Assembly (NCBI GenBank): GCA_015143295.1
Contig: CM026551.1
Location: 17,409,827-17,473,826, forward strand
DNA from: Tetracentron sinense
Taxonomy: Eukaryota > Streptophyta > Magnoliopsida > Trochodendrales > Trochodendraceae
DNA: 64,000 nucleotides
Direction: 5' to 3'
Shown: piece after piece, positions 23,701 through 34,884 of the stretch
How positions within the stretch are numbered: position 1 is the first letter of the stretch
Layout: each line of letters begins with the position of its first letter
Made by a program: the position numbers and the translations under genes
The notes under the pieces: generated by a model
The model's database searches: none
What the model saw: the letters and a program-made list of their open reading frames with translations, nothing else
Told to the model about the DNA's origin: nothing

Positions 23701-25274
23701 ACACTTACTCCTCACCAGTACCATCATTGCCCTTAATTAAATGTGTCTCAACCATTTCAATAAATTCACCCTTATTTATCACGTACTGAAATTACTCACA
23801 TAATCTCTCAAATGCCTTCAGTTTAATCTCATCTTTTTTTAAAAAAAACTTTTCACTCATCCATCTCAGCTACACTCATTCTCCAAATTTATTTTTTAGT
23901 TGCTCAATATTTTGCTCCATGAAACATAGTTGGCTTATTATTGTCTAATAAAATTTTATCTTTTTTTTTTAACGGAAATTGTCGATCACATAATACCCTA
24001 AAAGCACCTCTCCACTTTAGCCATCCTACCTAAATTTTGGACAACATCCTCCTCACCCCCTCTCTTCAAGCGTAATCAAGCAAAGGTGGCATTTGGATTG
24101 GAATTTATTAGCCAAAAATCAATTGTGATAAAATTGATTGTGTAGAAATTAATGATTAAATTATCACTTTTACAAATAATAGTATTCGGGGAATACGAAG
24201 TTGAGTCTACTATTATTTGTAAAAGTGTGATTATTTAACCATTAATTTCTACACAATCAATTTTATCACAATTGATTTTTGGCTAATAAAATCTAATCCA
24301 AACGCCCCATAAGATATCGAGAATAATTGGTTTTGGGTATTTCTTGATCATTAATCTAAACTCTCACATTGCCCCTATTCATGTTCTAACTAAAGTTGCA
24401 TTCTATGTTTTATGTCTCAAGCAAACCTTAGATTCCTAAATCTATGAGTCGTCATTCCTTCAAAAGATACCTAAGAAGTATAGCACAAAAAGGTGTCAAT
24501 TTTTAGTGTCGCAAAACCACACCTCAAGAAGTGGAGGTCTTGTGTAGTATAAGAGGATCTGCACGGCCATAGGGACTTAGTCGGGTGCTCTAAGAGGCCC
24601 AGATACCCTCGTTCAAAAAAAAATATTCTCTTCACACCCCCAAAACCCTTGTGATAATGAACGCTCATTAAAACTTTCAAATAATTCATTCCCTCGACTT
24701 AAAAAGAATGGATCATACAATTCAAATTTCTAAGGCTATGTTTTGTCATCCTCCATATGTAAAGCAATATGATAATTATAAATAAAGAACTTGATGAACA
24801 GAGCAAAACATCCATTAAGAGATATGAGAGTAAGCACATCATTAGAATTTAAATTCAGCGACACTCATAAGAGTCTCCTAACCACACTAAGGTGGCATTT
24901 GGATAGACTTCCCAGCAACTTCTATCGACTTCTGACTTTGGGGAAGTCAAAAGTCGGCCACTTAAGCGTTTGGTTTGCCGTACTGATTTTGACTTCCCGA
25001 GAAAGTAAAAAAAAAATCGCTGAAAGTAAAAATATTGACTTCTTATAAAAGCTAACTGAGGTAGCTTCTGCGGAAAGTCAAGACTTCTGCAAAAAGTTAA
25101 CAAAGCTTCGGAGCTTTCGTCAAACAAGCAAAAGCTGAGGGGTATATAAGCAAGGATTTTCTCTCCCATCGCTCACCTACTGTCCACTCTCCATTCTCAA
25201 ACAACAAACCCTCCACTATGCCCAAACTAATGTAGTTGACTGTCCGAGATACCGCCGCAACGCCACTACACGTC

Positions 25275-25330
<56 letters not shown>

Positions 25331-26864
25331 TTTTGGGTTGATATCTCCCATCAATCCACTGGTTAGGTGGGTCACTATAAGTGCATTTGGTTGTGTGAAA
25401 GTGTTAGCTTCTTCCCGTGCTTTGATTTCTAATAAAATAAAAACCGCTCTCATTCATTCTTACACCTCCTCTAGGAATCTCAATTGCGCAATAATCTTGT
25501 TCGATTGCATCCTTCTCCTTCACCACCCCCTTTACTATGGAAGCTAATGGTCTGGGCCTTCTCCAAGACCTGGAATTCGAAAGAATCATTCAATCTCCTT
25601 GCAAAATGCTCGTGGTCGATGGACCCATGTTAGTGAACCCCAAAAAATATAAATTCACTTGTGATTACTTCCAGTTCGCATCAATCATCAATTGTATATG
25701 GAGAAAATGTTAACAAGCAGAAAATTAAGAATGGATATGAATCTGATGTTTTTGTGGGTAATTCATTGGTCAATATGTATTCTGTTTTCGTGAAATTGAA
25801 GGAAGCCCACAACATATTTGATCAAATGTGTGTAGAGCCCACGAATTGTTGGTTAAGATGCCTAAAGACATACAAAATAAAAGGATAGGCTAGGGCCTCA
25901 TTATTTTTTTTTTATCATAAAGTTTTATTTAAAATAACTTTTAAAAACCTAGAAGTCAAAATTTTGCAAAAAAATATATACGCATAAACCCATTACTATC
26001 TTGAGATCATGGTTAATTGCAATTGGTTAAGATGCCAGAAAACATAGAAAATAAAAGGATAGGCTAGGGCCTCATTATTTTTTTTTTATCATAAAGTTTT
26101 ATTTAAAATAACTTTTAAAAACCTAGAAGTCAAAATTTTGCAAAAAAATATATACGCATAAACCCATTACTATCTTGAGATCATGGTTAATTGCAAGGTT
26201 CTTCAATCAATCAAAAACGGAACAAAATATTCCAAATCGAGAGTAATATCCTTTATTAATTTTTTTTAAGGAAAAATTCTTGAATATTGCCAAAATGTAT
26301 TCATATAACACTGTGCAAATCAAATGTCATTTTCCCCCCTAAATAACTTAGCCCTTCTTCAGGAGTTACTTCCTGTAAAAGAACTCTTGAGGAAGTAGCT
26401 TTCTTCTCATAGAAGTCTACCCAAACGAGGCCAATTATGAAAAAGCAAGGCAATCCCTGAAGCCAATTTTTCTATCTAAGAATGGCAGAATCAAAGTCAC
26501 AAGAAGCCCATACCTGCAAGCCATCCGTGTTAAGCTTTTTCACAGCAACCACAATCGGATCTCCCTGACCACCAACGGGCCTGATTGAACCTTTATAGAC
26601 ACTCCCAAACCCTCCTTCACCAATCTTAAGCATCCTATTGAAATCATTAGTCGCAATTCTGAGCTCCGACAAAGAGAAGACACGCAAATTGTGTGCCTTC
26701 TCTTGATACAACTCCGGTATGCTCCGCTGTGATGGAGCTGAACCTGTAGATTTACTAACCCGATTTCCTGCCGAATTATCCGAGCTACTTTGGTCTTTCA
26801 ATTCTGGCGCTGATTTGTGTTCCCTGGTCTTGGGTTTTCCCTTGAAGTAGTAGAAACACTTCAT
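20725..26864 (-). CDS. Receptor-like cytoplasmic kinase, RLCK VII (PBL36-40/PCRK group), four exons
   Basis: Exons 26514-26864, 22736-22996, 21634-21756 and 20725-21225, all joined in phase 0 with GT-AG introns (3517, 979 and 408 bases), give a 411-residue Ser/Thr kinase. Visible: glycine loop GEGGFGSV (82-89), Lys109 in VAVKK, Glu125, catalytic YRDFK (Asp209), DFG (227-229), activation loop ending GYAAPDY where APE is usual, and IKSDVWSFG. The N-terminus Met-Lys-Cys (Cys3 a possible palmitoylation site, no Gly2 for myristoylation) and the [19 protein letters not shown] linker match RLCK subgroup VII-4. Known family role: cytosolic-face kinases acting downstream of pattern receptors in immunity. 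It has no receptor or transmembrane part. All core residues are present, so it looks functional; Asp256 in place of Glu in the APE motif is the only oddity. Intron 1 is inflated by transposons. Confidence 0.94.
21447..21605. mobile_element. Foldback MITE in kinase intron 3
   Basis: Inverted pair CTGAACAAAAGGACAAAAAA (about 21491) and TTTTTTGTCCTTTTGTTCA (about 21543), with outer arms GATGCTAGGTCCACTTTCC / GGAAACTGGATAAGAAGGATGC. GTGGGCCCCAC sits at the centre. It occupies about 40% of the 408-base intron. Confidence 0.65.
23527..24060 (-). mobile_element. LINE relic (RTE-like 3' end) in kinase intron 1
   Basis: Minus-strand frames, broken by stops, show [11 protein letters not shown]...[11 protein letters not shown] followed by a tail ending at ...GATCAAAAAAGG. 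This resembles the C-terminal end of plant RTE-type reverse transcriptase polyproteins (usually KTW...DM...LDR). No catalytic domain remains. Confidence 0.55.
24085..24308. mobile_element. Foldback MITE, 224 bp, in kinase intron 1
   Basis: Arms of about 95 bases pair almost perfectly: GGTGGCATTTGGATTGG...CAATTGTGATAAAATTGATT on the left and AATCAATTTTATCACAATTG...AATCCAAACGCCCC on the right. The spacer of about 30 bases contains ATTCGGGGAATACG. The terminal sequence GGTGGCATTTGGAT is shared with the larger element at 24891. Confidence 0.82.
25278..25326. repeat. (CT)n(AT)n microsatellite
   Basis: A CT run directly followed by a TA run, the same order as at 12955. Confidence 0.95.
25661..25888 (+). 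pseudogene. PPR-protein gene fragment
   Basis: The frame reads [18 protein letters not shown], then [12 protein letters not shown], matching the end of one and the start of the next repeat in plant PLS-class pentatricopeptide repeat proteins. Upstream (25537-25660) the frame is broken. Only about one and a half repeats remain and no start context exists. It lies antisense to the kinase within its intron 1, inside the candidate transposon at 24891-26432, so it is most simply a captured scrap of a PPR gene. Confidence 0.6.
25851..26196. repeat. 174-bp tandem duplication
   Basis: Two copies starting GGTTAAGATGCC (25851 and 26025), nearly identical through CCATTACTATCTTGAGATC and GGTTAATTGCAA. 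It includes the last codons of the PPR scrap, so the duplication post-dates the capture. Confidence 0.92.
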
Positions 26865-26939
26865 TCTTCAAACCTCGATAGCAATTTTTCCAGATTCGAA
26901 AGTTCTTAGCCTTTGTGTTGCTCTAGGTTTTGCATTTGA

Positions 26940-27720
26940 GTGTATCAATTTGAATCAATCATTTTAAGAAAGAAGAATCCAGATGGGAAATCACAGCAAG
27001 AGGCAAAAATCTGGCAAGAAAAAGGAAACCCAGATGGGAAACTGCGAAACGATGGGAAACCACAGCAAGAGGGGGAAATCTGGCGAAAAAGAAAAACCCC
27101 AGATGGAAAACAAGGAAACCAAAGAGAAAACAGGGAAGGAAAAGAAAAGACAAACCCCAGATGGGAAAATAAGTAAATTGGTGAACGAAACCCAGAAATG
27201 AGCAGAAATCAATATGGAAACCAAGAAAACAAAAAAGGATCAAAACAGGGAAGAAATAAAACTCGGATGGCAAAACAAGAAAAATAAGTTGTATAAAATA
27301 TAAATAGAGAAATAACCAAAAATCGCAGACCCAGATGAAAATTGAATAAAAAATTAAGCGCAAACCCAGAAATGAGCAGAAATCAATAGGGAAACCAAGA
27401 AAAAAGAAAAGAAAGAAAAAATAGGGAAGAAACTAAAACTCAGATGATATCACAAGAAGAATAAGTTGTATAAATAGATAAATAACCAAAAATCGCAAAC
27501 CCAGATTAAAATTGAATTAGAAAGTGTGAACGGAGCAGAAAAATAAATCAAACCAGGTGGGACTTAAAAGATAAATAAAGCAAACCCGGATGGATAATAG
27601 GAAAAGAAGATAAGAGTGAAAAACAAAATGCGACTCAAACAAAAGAGACCGAGTAAAACCCAGATCAGACACGAGCAAAACTTGGTACGAAAAGGGAGAA
27701 AGCTCTTGATTAATAGAGGA
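26940..27720. repeat. Purine-rich degenerate repeats upstream of the kinase
   Basis: The plus strand is almost all A/G, built on GAAACCCAGATGGGAAA-like units. A clearer tandem pair with a 174-base period starts CCCAGAAATGAGCAG at 27191 and 27365. On the kinase strand this is a long pyrimidine-rich tract directly 5' of the start codon, so it is part of the promoter or 5' leader. Frames here encode only low-complexity sequence. Confidence 0.7.
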
Positions 27721-28719
27721 CTAACGTATCTAACACGAGAAACTAAGGTATGAAAAAGACAGAAAATTTGGTCGTCGACAATTTTTACCTATTTTCCATG
27801 TACTTCTTCACATGCTTTGCTTCTTCTTCTTTTTTTTCATTTCTTCTTTTTTTTTTTTTTTTGCCTGAAAATCTCTACGCGGTTTGGGAGACCCATCAGA
27901 GATTCTTTGTTTCTCTTCCATGCATCATCCTCGCGTTTCGTTTCATTTGGTTTCGTTTGGGTATTGGACAGTAGTGTTGACCGAAGGGAAGTAGAAGAAG
28001 AAATGTCAAATGAGTCTTGATATTTGGTATGACAACCGTTAATGAGTTCTTCGAATGCCCCACGGTCACCTTCCTTAGCGAGTCAAACTTTGCAACCAAT
28101 GAGATGTTGACAACACGAAAAGTGTCAATATCACATTTTTTTTTATATAAATAGTTAAAAAAATGAGGTGAGCTTTGCAATGTTTTTTCAACCTATTCCT
28201 CCTCGCTCTCATTGAACTATGGTTAAAAAATTAACCCCCTCCTATGGTTAATTTTTTAAAAAAAACCAAGGATAGTTGCGTAAACCCTCAGGGTGACTGA
28301 ATCTTAACCGAGTTCGGATAAGGCACTCCTTTGTTTGAAAAAAAATGGTTCTTACATTCAATAAATAAGGGTGGCCACCACATCAATCATGAGTGGGGCC
28401 TCATTTTTTCAGACACAAGGGACAACAGCGCAACGGCAAGCGTTGTTGCCCATCCGAGCTCATCTTAACCATAGTTAATGGAAGTAAAAAAGGGACACGT
28501 GGCCCCAAAAAGGGGGGGATGAGACGGTAACTCACCTCCTCGGCCTCTTCCTACTTTCACCCTGAGCCAACATTTTATTTTATAGGTTTTTTCAACCAGA
28601 CACACAGATCAACTCCATTTCATCTCATCAGCTCCACTATTGATAAACACACACCTCAAAACTGTCCTCCTTCCACACCAACATAACTCCTCTAAAATCA
28701 CATCTCTTCACTGCTCAGA
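27721..28719. other. Gene-free spacer between the kinase and the dirigent relic
   Basis: T-runs near 27840, a decayed TTAACC-type foldback scrap (28215-28320), and sequence 28560-28715 that looks like the former promoter and leader of the dirigent gene (C/T-rich, ending at an ATG). No other gene seen. Confidence 0.4.
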
Positions 28720-29189
28720 ATGGCCAATCCTCTCTCACTCACCTCCATTGTCCTTCTTCATGCATGATATATGATATACTAGGTGGGTCAACCCTCTCGG
28801 ATAGGATTGGAGCCAACTCACAAGTTAATGGTCTCCCATTCTCCAAACCCAACGGCAACAACAACAACATGCCATTCCTCACTGGACTTGGTGGTGGAAC
28901 CAACAGCACTGTAATTCAGAACAATGGCGGCAACACACTTCCGTTCGTCTCAGCGGGCCAGCTTCCAGCTGGTGCCACCCTTCAGAAGCTTATGTATGGA
29001 ACAATCACTGTGATTGATGATGAACTAACAGAAGGACATGAGCTAGGGGTCTTCTTTGGCGGGGAAGGCACAGGGATTTTACCTGCCCAGCTCCTTATAA
29101 CATGGAAGTAGCTAGCCAGACTATGGCATTAACAGCAATGTTCCATGGTGGTGATCATTAGGAGGATACTCTGAGGTTCTTCGGGTGAT
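28720..29189 (+). pseudogene. Dirigent protein pseudogene
   Basis: A start codon at 28720 opens a signal-peptide-like MANPLSLTSIVLL that runs straight into the conserved FMHD/YDILGGS block, so the segment normally between them is deleted and the frame shifts. From 28764 to about 29050 one frame gives NGLPFSKPNG, LPFLTGLGGG, SAGQLPAGATLQKLMYGTIT and DDELTEGHELG, which are hallmark motifs of the DIR-e type (ESB1-like) dirigent proteins. After about 29060 the frame shifts; SQTMALTAMFHGGD then appears in another frame (from about 29116) and ends at an early TAG. Known family role: apoplastic proteins guiding stereoselective phenoxy-radical coupling in lignan and lignin formation. At least two frameshifts and a deletion make this copy dead. 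Confidence 0.87.
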
Positions 29190-30183
29190 CCTCCTCATGA
29201 TATATATGCATGGAGGAGCAAGCCAATTGGAGTTTAGAAGAGAGGAAATTTAGGAAAATATTGAGAATCTGATTATTTCAAATGTGGGTTTACATTGTGC
29301 ACATCTTTCATCACTCAGCCTAATTATTTTCTCAGAATTCTATGAGCTTTCTGTGGTAGCTAGCCCAGTTGCTCATCAGTTGTTCCATGAGGCATGGATT
29401 ACCTATTACACCCCTTGTAGAGGCTTGTTTGGTCCTCACAAAGATGTTTGGTTAGTCTGCGAGGTTCTGTAAACAGTGTGTAGCGACATTGTCATCCTCT
29501 TTCATGTACACCTTGTTTTCTTCACAATTGGGGGTAAGCTGATTGCTCTTTGTCGCTGCTGTGGAAATCTAAATCTAGCAGAAGAGAGAAGGCTATGAAG
29601 TGTGGTATTGAGAGGATCGACTTTTGTTTTCACTGTTTGCTTGAAAAAACCTATTTTTATTTTACCCTAAGCCAACCATATGTCCATTTTCATTGCTAAA
29701 GTCAGTGGTTGTAAGACTTTAACATGGAAGATGGTCAGGTGGTTGACTCTGGGTGAGTAGGGCTAGCACTGCTCAATTAATTATTTAGAAAAATTGAAAA
29801 AGATATTTTTACAGTATTTTTTACGAAAAAAATGACTTACTAGTATTTGAATTGTAAATCTTTTCTGCAAAAGTGGTTAATTTTCCATGCAACATTTTAC
29901 GTACAAACCAGACACGCATAACTAACATATTACATATTCCACGGAATTGATCTGTTTCTCTATTATACGTCAAAACAACAAACAGAGTATAAGGGACATT
30001 TTTAATTTGTATTTTTTTGTTTCAGTTAAAATTCATGGACATAAGGTATGCCGTAGGCGGCAAATAAGCAAGAAATTTTATAAGTAGATTTTTAGCAAAA
30101 AAAAACTTTCTTGGGTTTATCAGCCTTTTGTGTAAGTCATGAAACAGGGTCTCTGCTTTTACACTTAGGAGACTTATTTGGCT
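29190..30183. other. Dirigent relic 3' flank
   Basis: 29190-29640 may be the former 3' UTR. A GGGCTAGCACT scrap of the GCTAGCCC MITE family lies near 29761. Nothing else recognisable. Confidence 0.4.
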
Positions 30184-30191
30184 GAAACTTA

Positions 30192-30548
30192 GGAGTCAAA
30201 TCCTCTACGGTGATAACCGCATTTGGCAAATCCGGTTATCACCCCTAGAGGTCGCCACGTGTCTCCTTTGACACCCCTTAACCGTGGGTAATGTTCACCC
30301 ACCCCTAGGGTTCACCCACCTATTTTTGGTTTTTTTTTTTAAAATTAATTTTATTTTTAAAATTAAAAAACTGTTTTTAAAGTTTTTTTAATATTAAAAA
30401 CAGTTTTTTAATTAAAAAAAAGAACTAATATTTAAAAAAAAAACCAAAAATAGGTGGGTGAACCTTACCCACGGTTAAAGAGTGTCAAAGGAGACACGTG
30501 GTGACCTCTAGGGGTGATAACCGGATTTGCCGTAGATGATTTGGCTCC
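30192..30548. mobile_element. Foldback MITE, 357 bp, with exact 8-bp target duplication
   Basis: Ends GGAGTCAAATCCTCTACGG and the inverse of CCGTAGATGATTTGGCTCC. GAAACTTA flanks it at 30184-30191 and 30549-30556. The arms (about 160 bases) carry ACCCCTAGAGGTCGCCACG, TTGACACCCCTTAACCGTGG and CACCCACC, pairing across a central A/T palindrome. It is the best preserved member of the family seen also at 6557, 13813 and 42763. Confidence 0.92.
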
Positions 30549-30556
30549 GAAACTTA

Positions 30557-32454
30557 TTGCAGATACAAAAGATTGAAGGGTTGAGATTGTCTCATTGCCC
30601 CCCTCCCCTAAATCAGCTACTTCAACCCATTTTAGGCTTCGCCAATGTGAAGAATGTCAGAAATGCTGTCTAACTGACAATACAGGAGTCAATGACATGT
30701 CGGATTTATCAATTTTTAAACTTAAATTGAATTAATCTTTGTGGTAATCTTGACTTAACCAAAATTAACACGACATGTGTCCATGTTCTTATAAATAATT
30801 GTTACAGATTGTTTTTAGGATAAAAAAGCCTCCGGTGGCCGCCACACGGAGTCACTGACGAGAGCGAGATGACGACCCCTTCATCATCCTCGGTATGCAC
30901 GGTGGAAGCCCGCACACCAGCACGCCCAAGTAGTAAGTCCGGATGAGACACGGAATGTCCACCCATTCCCTCTAGTATGGAGCACTGCACACCGACTTAA
31001 GCCAACGAACCACACCCAATTGTCACAGATTTTCTATGTGGTAAAAAAAAAAAAAAGTGCCAAGACCATTATGAAAAACAAAAAAGTCATGATCATGATA
31101 TATGCGGGCATTATGGTTTTCTTGCTGTATATGGCGTCAAGGTTTTCTTGCTGTGTCATTGTACTACGCATGAATCAAATCAGTCCAAAAAGTAGAAATA
31201 AGCAAGAGTAGTGATAGGTGGTTAGCATTTAAGAGAGGGAGGGGGTATCTACCTTATGTTTTGAAATAGAATTCATGGATAGTCACTACTCTAATCAATA
31301 ATGAGTTTCACAGAAGTAGTTGGGTAATAGTTAACGTACTGAGGAAATGGATTTTAAAATCCAAGGCCGGACCTCATTGGTCCATGTTCCCCCCCCCCCC
31401 CCCCCCCCCCCCGATTTTAAAAACCAAGGCCGGACCTCATTGGTCCATGCTCCCCCCTCCCCAATTTCCCAGGTATGCTAATCACTGCTCTAAATAGTAA
31501 TAAGCTTAGGAAAAAGATAAGAAACACTCCATAGTACCTACTATCGAGAGTTGATTGTTGGCCCTCACATACTTTAAATAATGGTTCACTTAATGCTTGA
31601 AACCGTTAGATTGAAAATCAAAGATAGTAAGTATTATTGAGAGTTTTAAATCACTTCCCTAACCTTTGATGAGTTTTAAAAAAAAAAAAATTCTAAATCA
31701 TTTATCTAGCTAGGTTAAGGGTTTTAGGTTTAGGATGGTTAACACTGGCGCTCAACCGTTGTGAGGACGGAAATTTTATGAAAATTGGGTGTTTATAACC
31801 GTCATACCAAGACTCCAACTCAAGTTACACCTCCACAGAGGGAGACACACAATCACTTGGGACAAACCCATAGTGTGTAGCTATAATGAGTTTCACATGT
31901 GTAGAATTGTGACAATATGTTAGTTTTGTAAAGATTTTTCTCTTCATTATATATAATTATATATATATATATATATATAAATAAGATTGCATTGTTTTTT
32001 TATTTTTCTATTAAAAGGGAGCTTTGCTCAAAGGGCCCTTATAATTTAATATTTTTTAAGCAATTAACTTGGTCCTGTTATTTATAATCAATATTTTAAT
32101 CTATTTATTAATAAAAAAAATTAAAATTATTTTTATTTATTGTTAAAAATAAGGATGCATTTTCCCCTAAAAGCATAAATATAAATTACATATATTAGAT
32201 ATTATATACTATATATTATTTTATATAGTATCTTTTTTTTTATGATAGTATCTCATTTTATCATACACATAAGTGAAGTTTGGAGAATACCAAAGATATT
32301 TTGTTTCAATATTAGAGAATCTCAAGGATATTTTGATACTAGTGAACACCCCGGGGTGATGCAGGGGTAGTAGACAAATGAGACTTAAAAACATAATGAA
32401 GAATACACATGGGATAAGAGTAATTTCCTATATCAACCATTAAGTTAATGTTGT
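30557..32454. other. Gene-free spacer with repeat scraps
   Basis: No gene seen. 31335-31495 holds two same-direction copies of GATTTTAAAA(T/A)CCAAGGCCGGACCTCATTGG separated by a run of 22 C (31391-31412); this is a rearranged relative of the palindromic MITE at 40309-40488. A TA microsatellite lies at 31958-31978, and 32000-32260 is very AT-rich. Confidence 0.55.
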
Positions 32455-32463
32455 GTTACAATC

Positions 32464-33171
32464 ATAGTTAGCAATTCGGCGTATGGTAAAAATTCGGTAC
32501 GGAAATTATTGGATTATAATTCGGAATTTGTATTCAATAGTTCTATTAAAAATCCGGCAAAAAAAACGCAAAATGTCAAAAGTGCGGTACAAAATTAATT
32601 CGGGCCAATACTCAATAATTTGTTGAAAAATTCGTCTAAATATATATAATTACATATATAAAATTTCTAAGAAAATACATTAAATATTTACCTCATATTA
32701 CAGAAAATGAAAAAAAGAAGTGCAATTGGAGAATTAGAGAGAGAGAAAGAGAGAGTCAAATTTGGAAGGGAGAGAGAGAGAGAGAGAGAGTCGAACTTGG
32801 AAGGGAGAGAGAGAGAGAGAGAGTCGCTCTTGGAAGGGAGAGTGGTAATTGCTCGCGTTGACAATACTATAAAGTCAGATACTCAGTCCTCAACTGCTGA
32901 CGGTTGGTTGTGCCATTGTGACAAGTGACGATTGTGAAATAGTTAAAATTTGAGATTCAAGGAGAGAGAGATTGAGAGAAAATGAGGGGACTAAGTAATG
33001 GCCAATGAGTGCTTCATGCATGACTAATGGCTGGCGACTATTAGTGACTTTGTGGCCAATGAGATAGAGACTAAGGTTAGAGATTAAGAAAAAGAAAAAA
33101 AATTAAAAGAAAGAAAATTACGTACGCATGCAAGAAAGAAGAAAGAGGATTTGAGATTTATCTTACAGGTT

Positions 33172-33210
<39 letters not shown>

Positions 33211-33380
33211 CGCGAATAAGTCGTGAATGATTCGCTAATAATTCATGTATGATTTGTCTTATTTAAAAAATTCGTAAATGTTTACGTAGCTTTGATTAAT
33301 ACGGATAAATTATACGTATGATTCGTTATAAGTATTATTCGTGTATAATTCACGTATAATACGCGAATTTACTAACTATA
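32464..33380. mobile_element. Mutator-like non-autonomous element, 917 bp
   Basis: An exact 9-bp target duplication GTTACAATC (32455-32463 and 33381-33389) brackets ends ATAGTTAGCAATTCGGCG and the inverse of CGCGAATTTACTAACTATA. Subterminal regions carry many AATTCG(G/T)/CGAATT motifs (33205-33370 on the right, 32478-32640 on the left). The middle holds a GA-rich minisatellite of about three 45-bp units (32745-32850) and a TA run (33175-33206). No transposase is encoded. Confidence 0.82.
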
Positions 33381-33389
33381 GTTACAATC

Positions 33390-34499
33390 ATATAGCACAT
33401 AAAATTTCAAATTACAAACCTGAAGGGAGTTACATTTGAAAACTAAAATAATGAAAAAATATGAAGAGAAAGAAAAGCGAAGCTTGATGCATAATCTAGA
33501 CCACCATTGTCAAAGAGGTCTGAAATTTTATATGTAAGCATAACTTTTCCTCATTGAAGCATCCACGGGAAATTACAAACCAAAATGGTCTTGCGAGAGC
33601 AAGACCAAATCCATTCCCCATTAAATGAGCATTAGTGTTTTTTTTAAGGTGTCAAAAGTTCATTGGATATGTGGGCCCAAAAATGGTATTAGGTGCCAAC
33701 TAAAAGATTTGCACTCCTTTCATGAGAAGAGAAAGAGGTGGGGTCCATAGTTTAATAGGATAGTCAATCAAGTGGCATCCCTAACTGAAGAGAAGAAGGG
33801 AGGGAAGACTTGGGAGAGTGTCATGTCAAGAAAGTTTGGATTATAGGAGTAGATAGATGATATATGTTTTTCAATACAAAATCATCTCTTTTCCAAATTG
33901 AGAGACTTTTCATCTTCTTCATTTTCTTTTCTTTCTTTTCCAAGATAGGGTTTTGAGTACTATACCCTTAAACACCATATGTTGAAGCCGAAAACGAGAA
34001 CCCTTTATGCAACTTCCGTAAAGAAGAAACTCTTAAAGAGCATTATAAAAATTGTTTGGATTATAAGAACGAATTGAATATGAACGATCTCAATATGCAA
34101 CAAGTCAGCTTACTCGACAGTCGACACCCAATCTATCACATCTTATAAGTGATTTTCATAGACTCAAATAAGAGAAACTCATTCTTTCTAGAGATTTTTT
34201 TTTTAATGAAGTAATCGAGATTATTGAATCTTCTAAAGTTTAGTTTAAAACAATATGAGAAATTTAGTTTGTTTTCATTCAATATTCTACTCTAACTAGA
34301 AAATCATTTTTCAAAATGCTAGCCTCAATTTCTTCTTCTTTTTTGCTGATTGATACGCGGTTAAGCCACAACCTCAGTTAGTAGGTTAGTATATGTTCTA
34401 GGGGCGAGTGGAGATTACAAACTCACACCCTCTCCATAATGGAACCCGGACCAAATGAGTGGTGACAAGCACAAACCACCGATGGGGCAAGCTTTGCTT
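33390..34499. other. Gene-free spacer
   Basis: Contains a short hairpin GGTCTTGCGAGAGCAAGACC (about 33590), related to one near 13110. No open frame of interest. Confidence 0.4.
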
Positions 34500-34884
34500 C
34501 CTAGTTGTTTACTCCAAAACCTTACACGCCAAATGGATGTGTAAGATTATGACACATGACAAAACTTTATTAGCCAAAAGATGACTGAAGTCATTACCGA
34601 AGAAATGCACTATAACTTCGGTTATGAATTTCGACCAATGACAAAAGAATGACTGAAACACTGGGTCATGAATTTCGACCAATGACCGAAGGATGGCCGA
34701 AGTCAACTTCGGTCATGATTGATCAATTTCGGGACACGTTACATTCATCGAAGGTCAAGTACGTGGACATGTGGCAGTCAGCGAAGGTCAAGAACATGAG
34801 ATATGTGGCAGTCATCGAAGGTCAAGTATGTGGGACATGTGGCAGTCATCGATGGTAAAGTACATGTGACACATGATTGTCATT
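34500..34884. mobile_element. LTR-like host sequence, left part, with 33-bp tandem repeat
   Basis: Direct repeats of TTTCGACCAATGAC(C/A) and AACTTCGG, then four copies of a 33-34-base unit (CGAAGGTCAAG...ATGTGGCAGTCAT, starts near 34749, 34782, 34816 and 34850). The solo LTR at 34890 interrupts this sequence, which appears to resume at 37961. Confidence 0.5.

Larger units (their letters stand above)
24891..26432. mobile_element. Candidate gene-carrying DNA transposon, ~1.54 kb, in kinase intron 1
   Basis: Left end GGTGGCATTTGGATAGACTTCC and right end AGAAGTCTACCCAAACGAGGCC are imperfect inverses. Subterminal GACTTC/GAAGTC repeats lie on both sides (AGGAAGTAGC near the right end). Inside are a CT/TA microsatellite, a PPR gene scrap and a 174-bp tandem duplication. 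I could not find an 8-bp target duplication, so the boundaries are provisional. Confidence 0.5.

Noticed and set aside
26959-27363. Hydrophobic Phe/Leu-rich minus-strand frame resembling a membrane protein
   Set aside because: It is the antisense reading of the purine-rich repeats upstream of the kinase; composition alone creates the hydrophobic residues.
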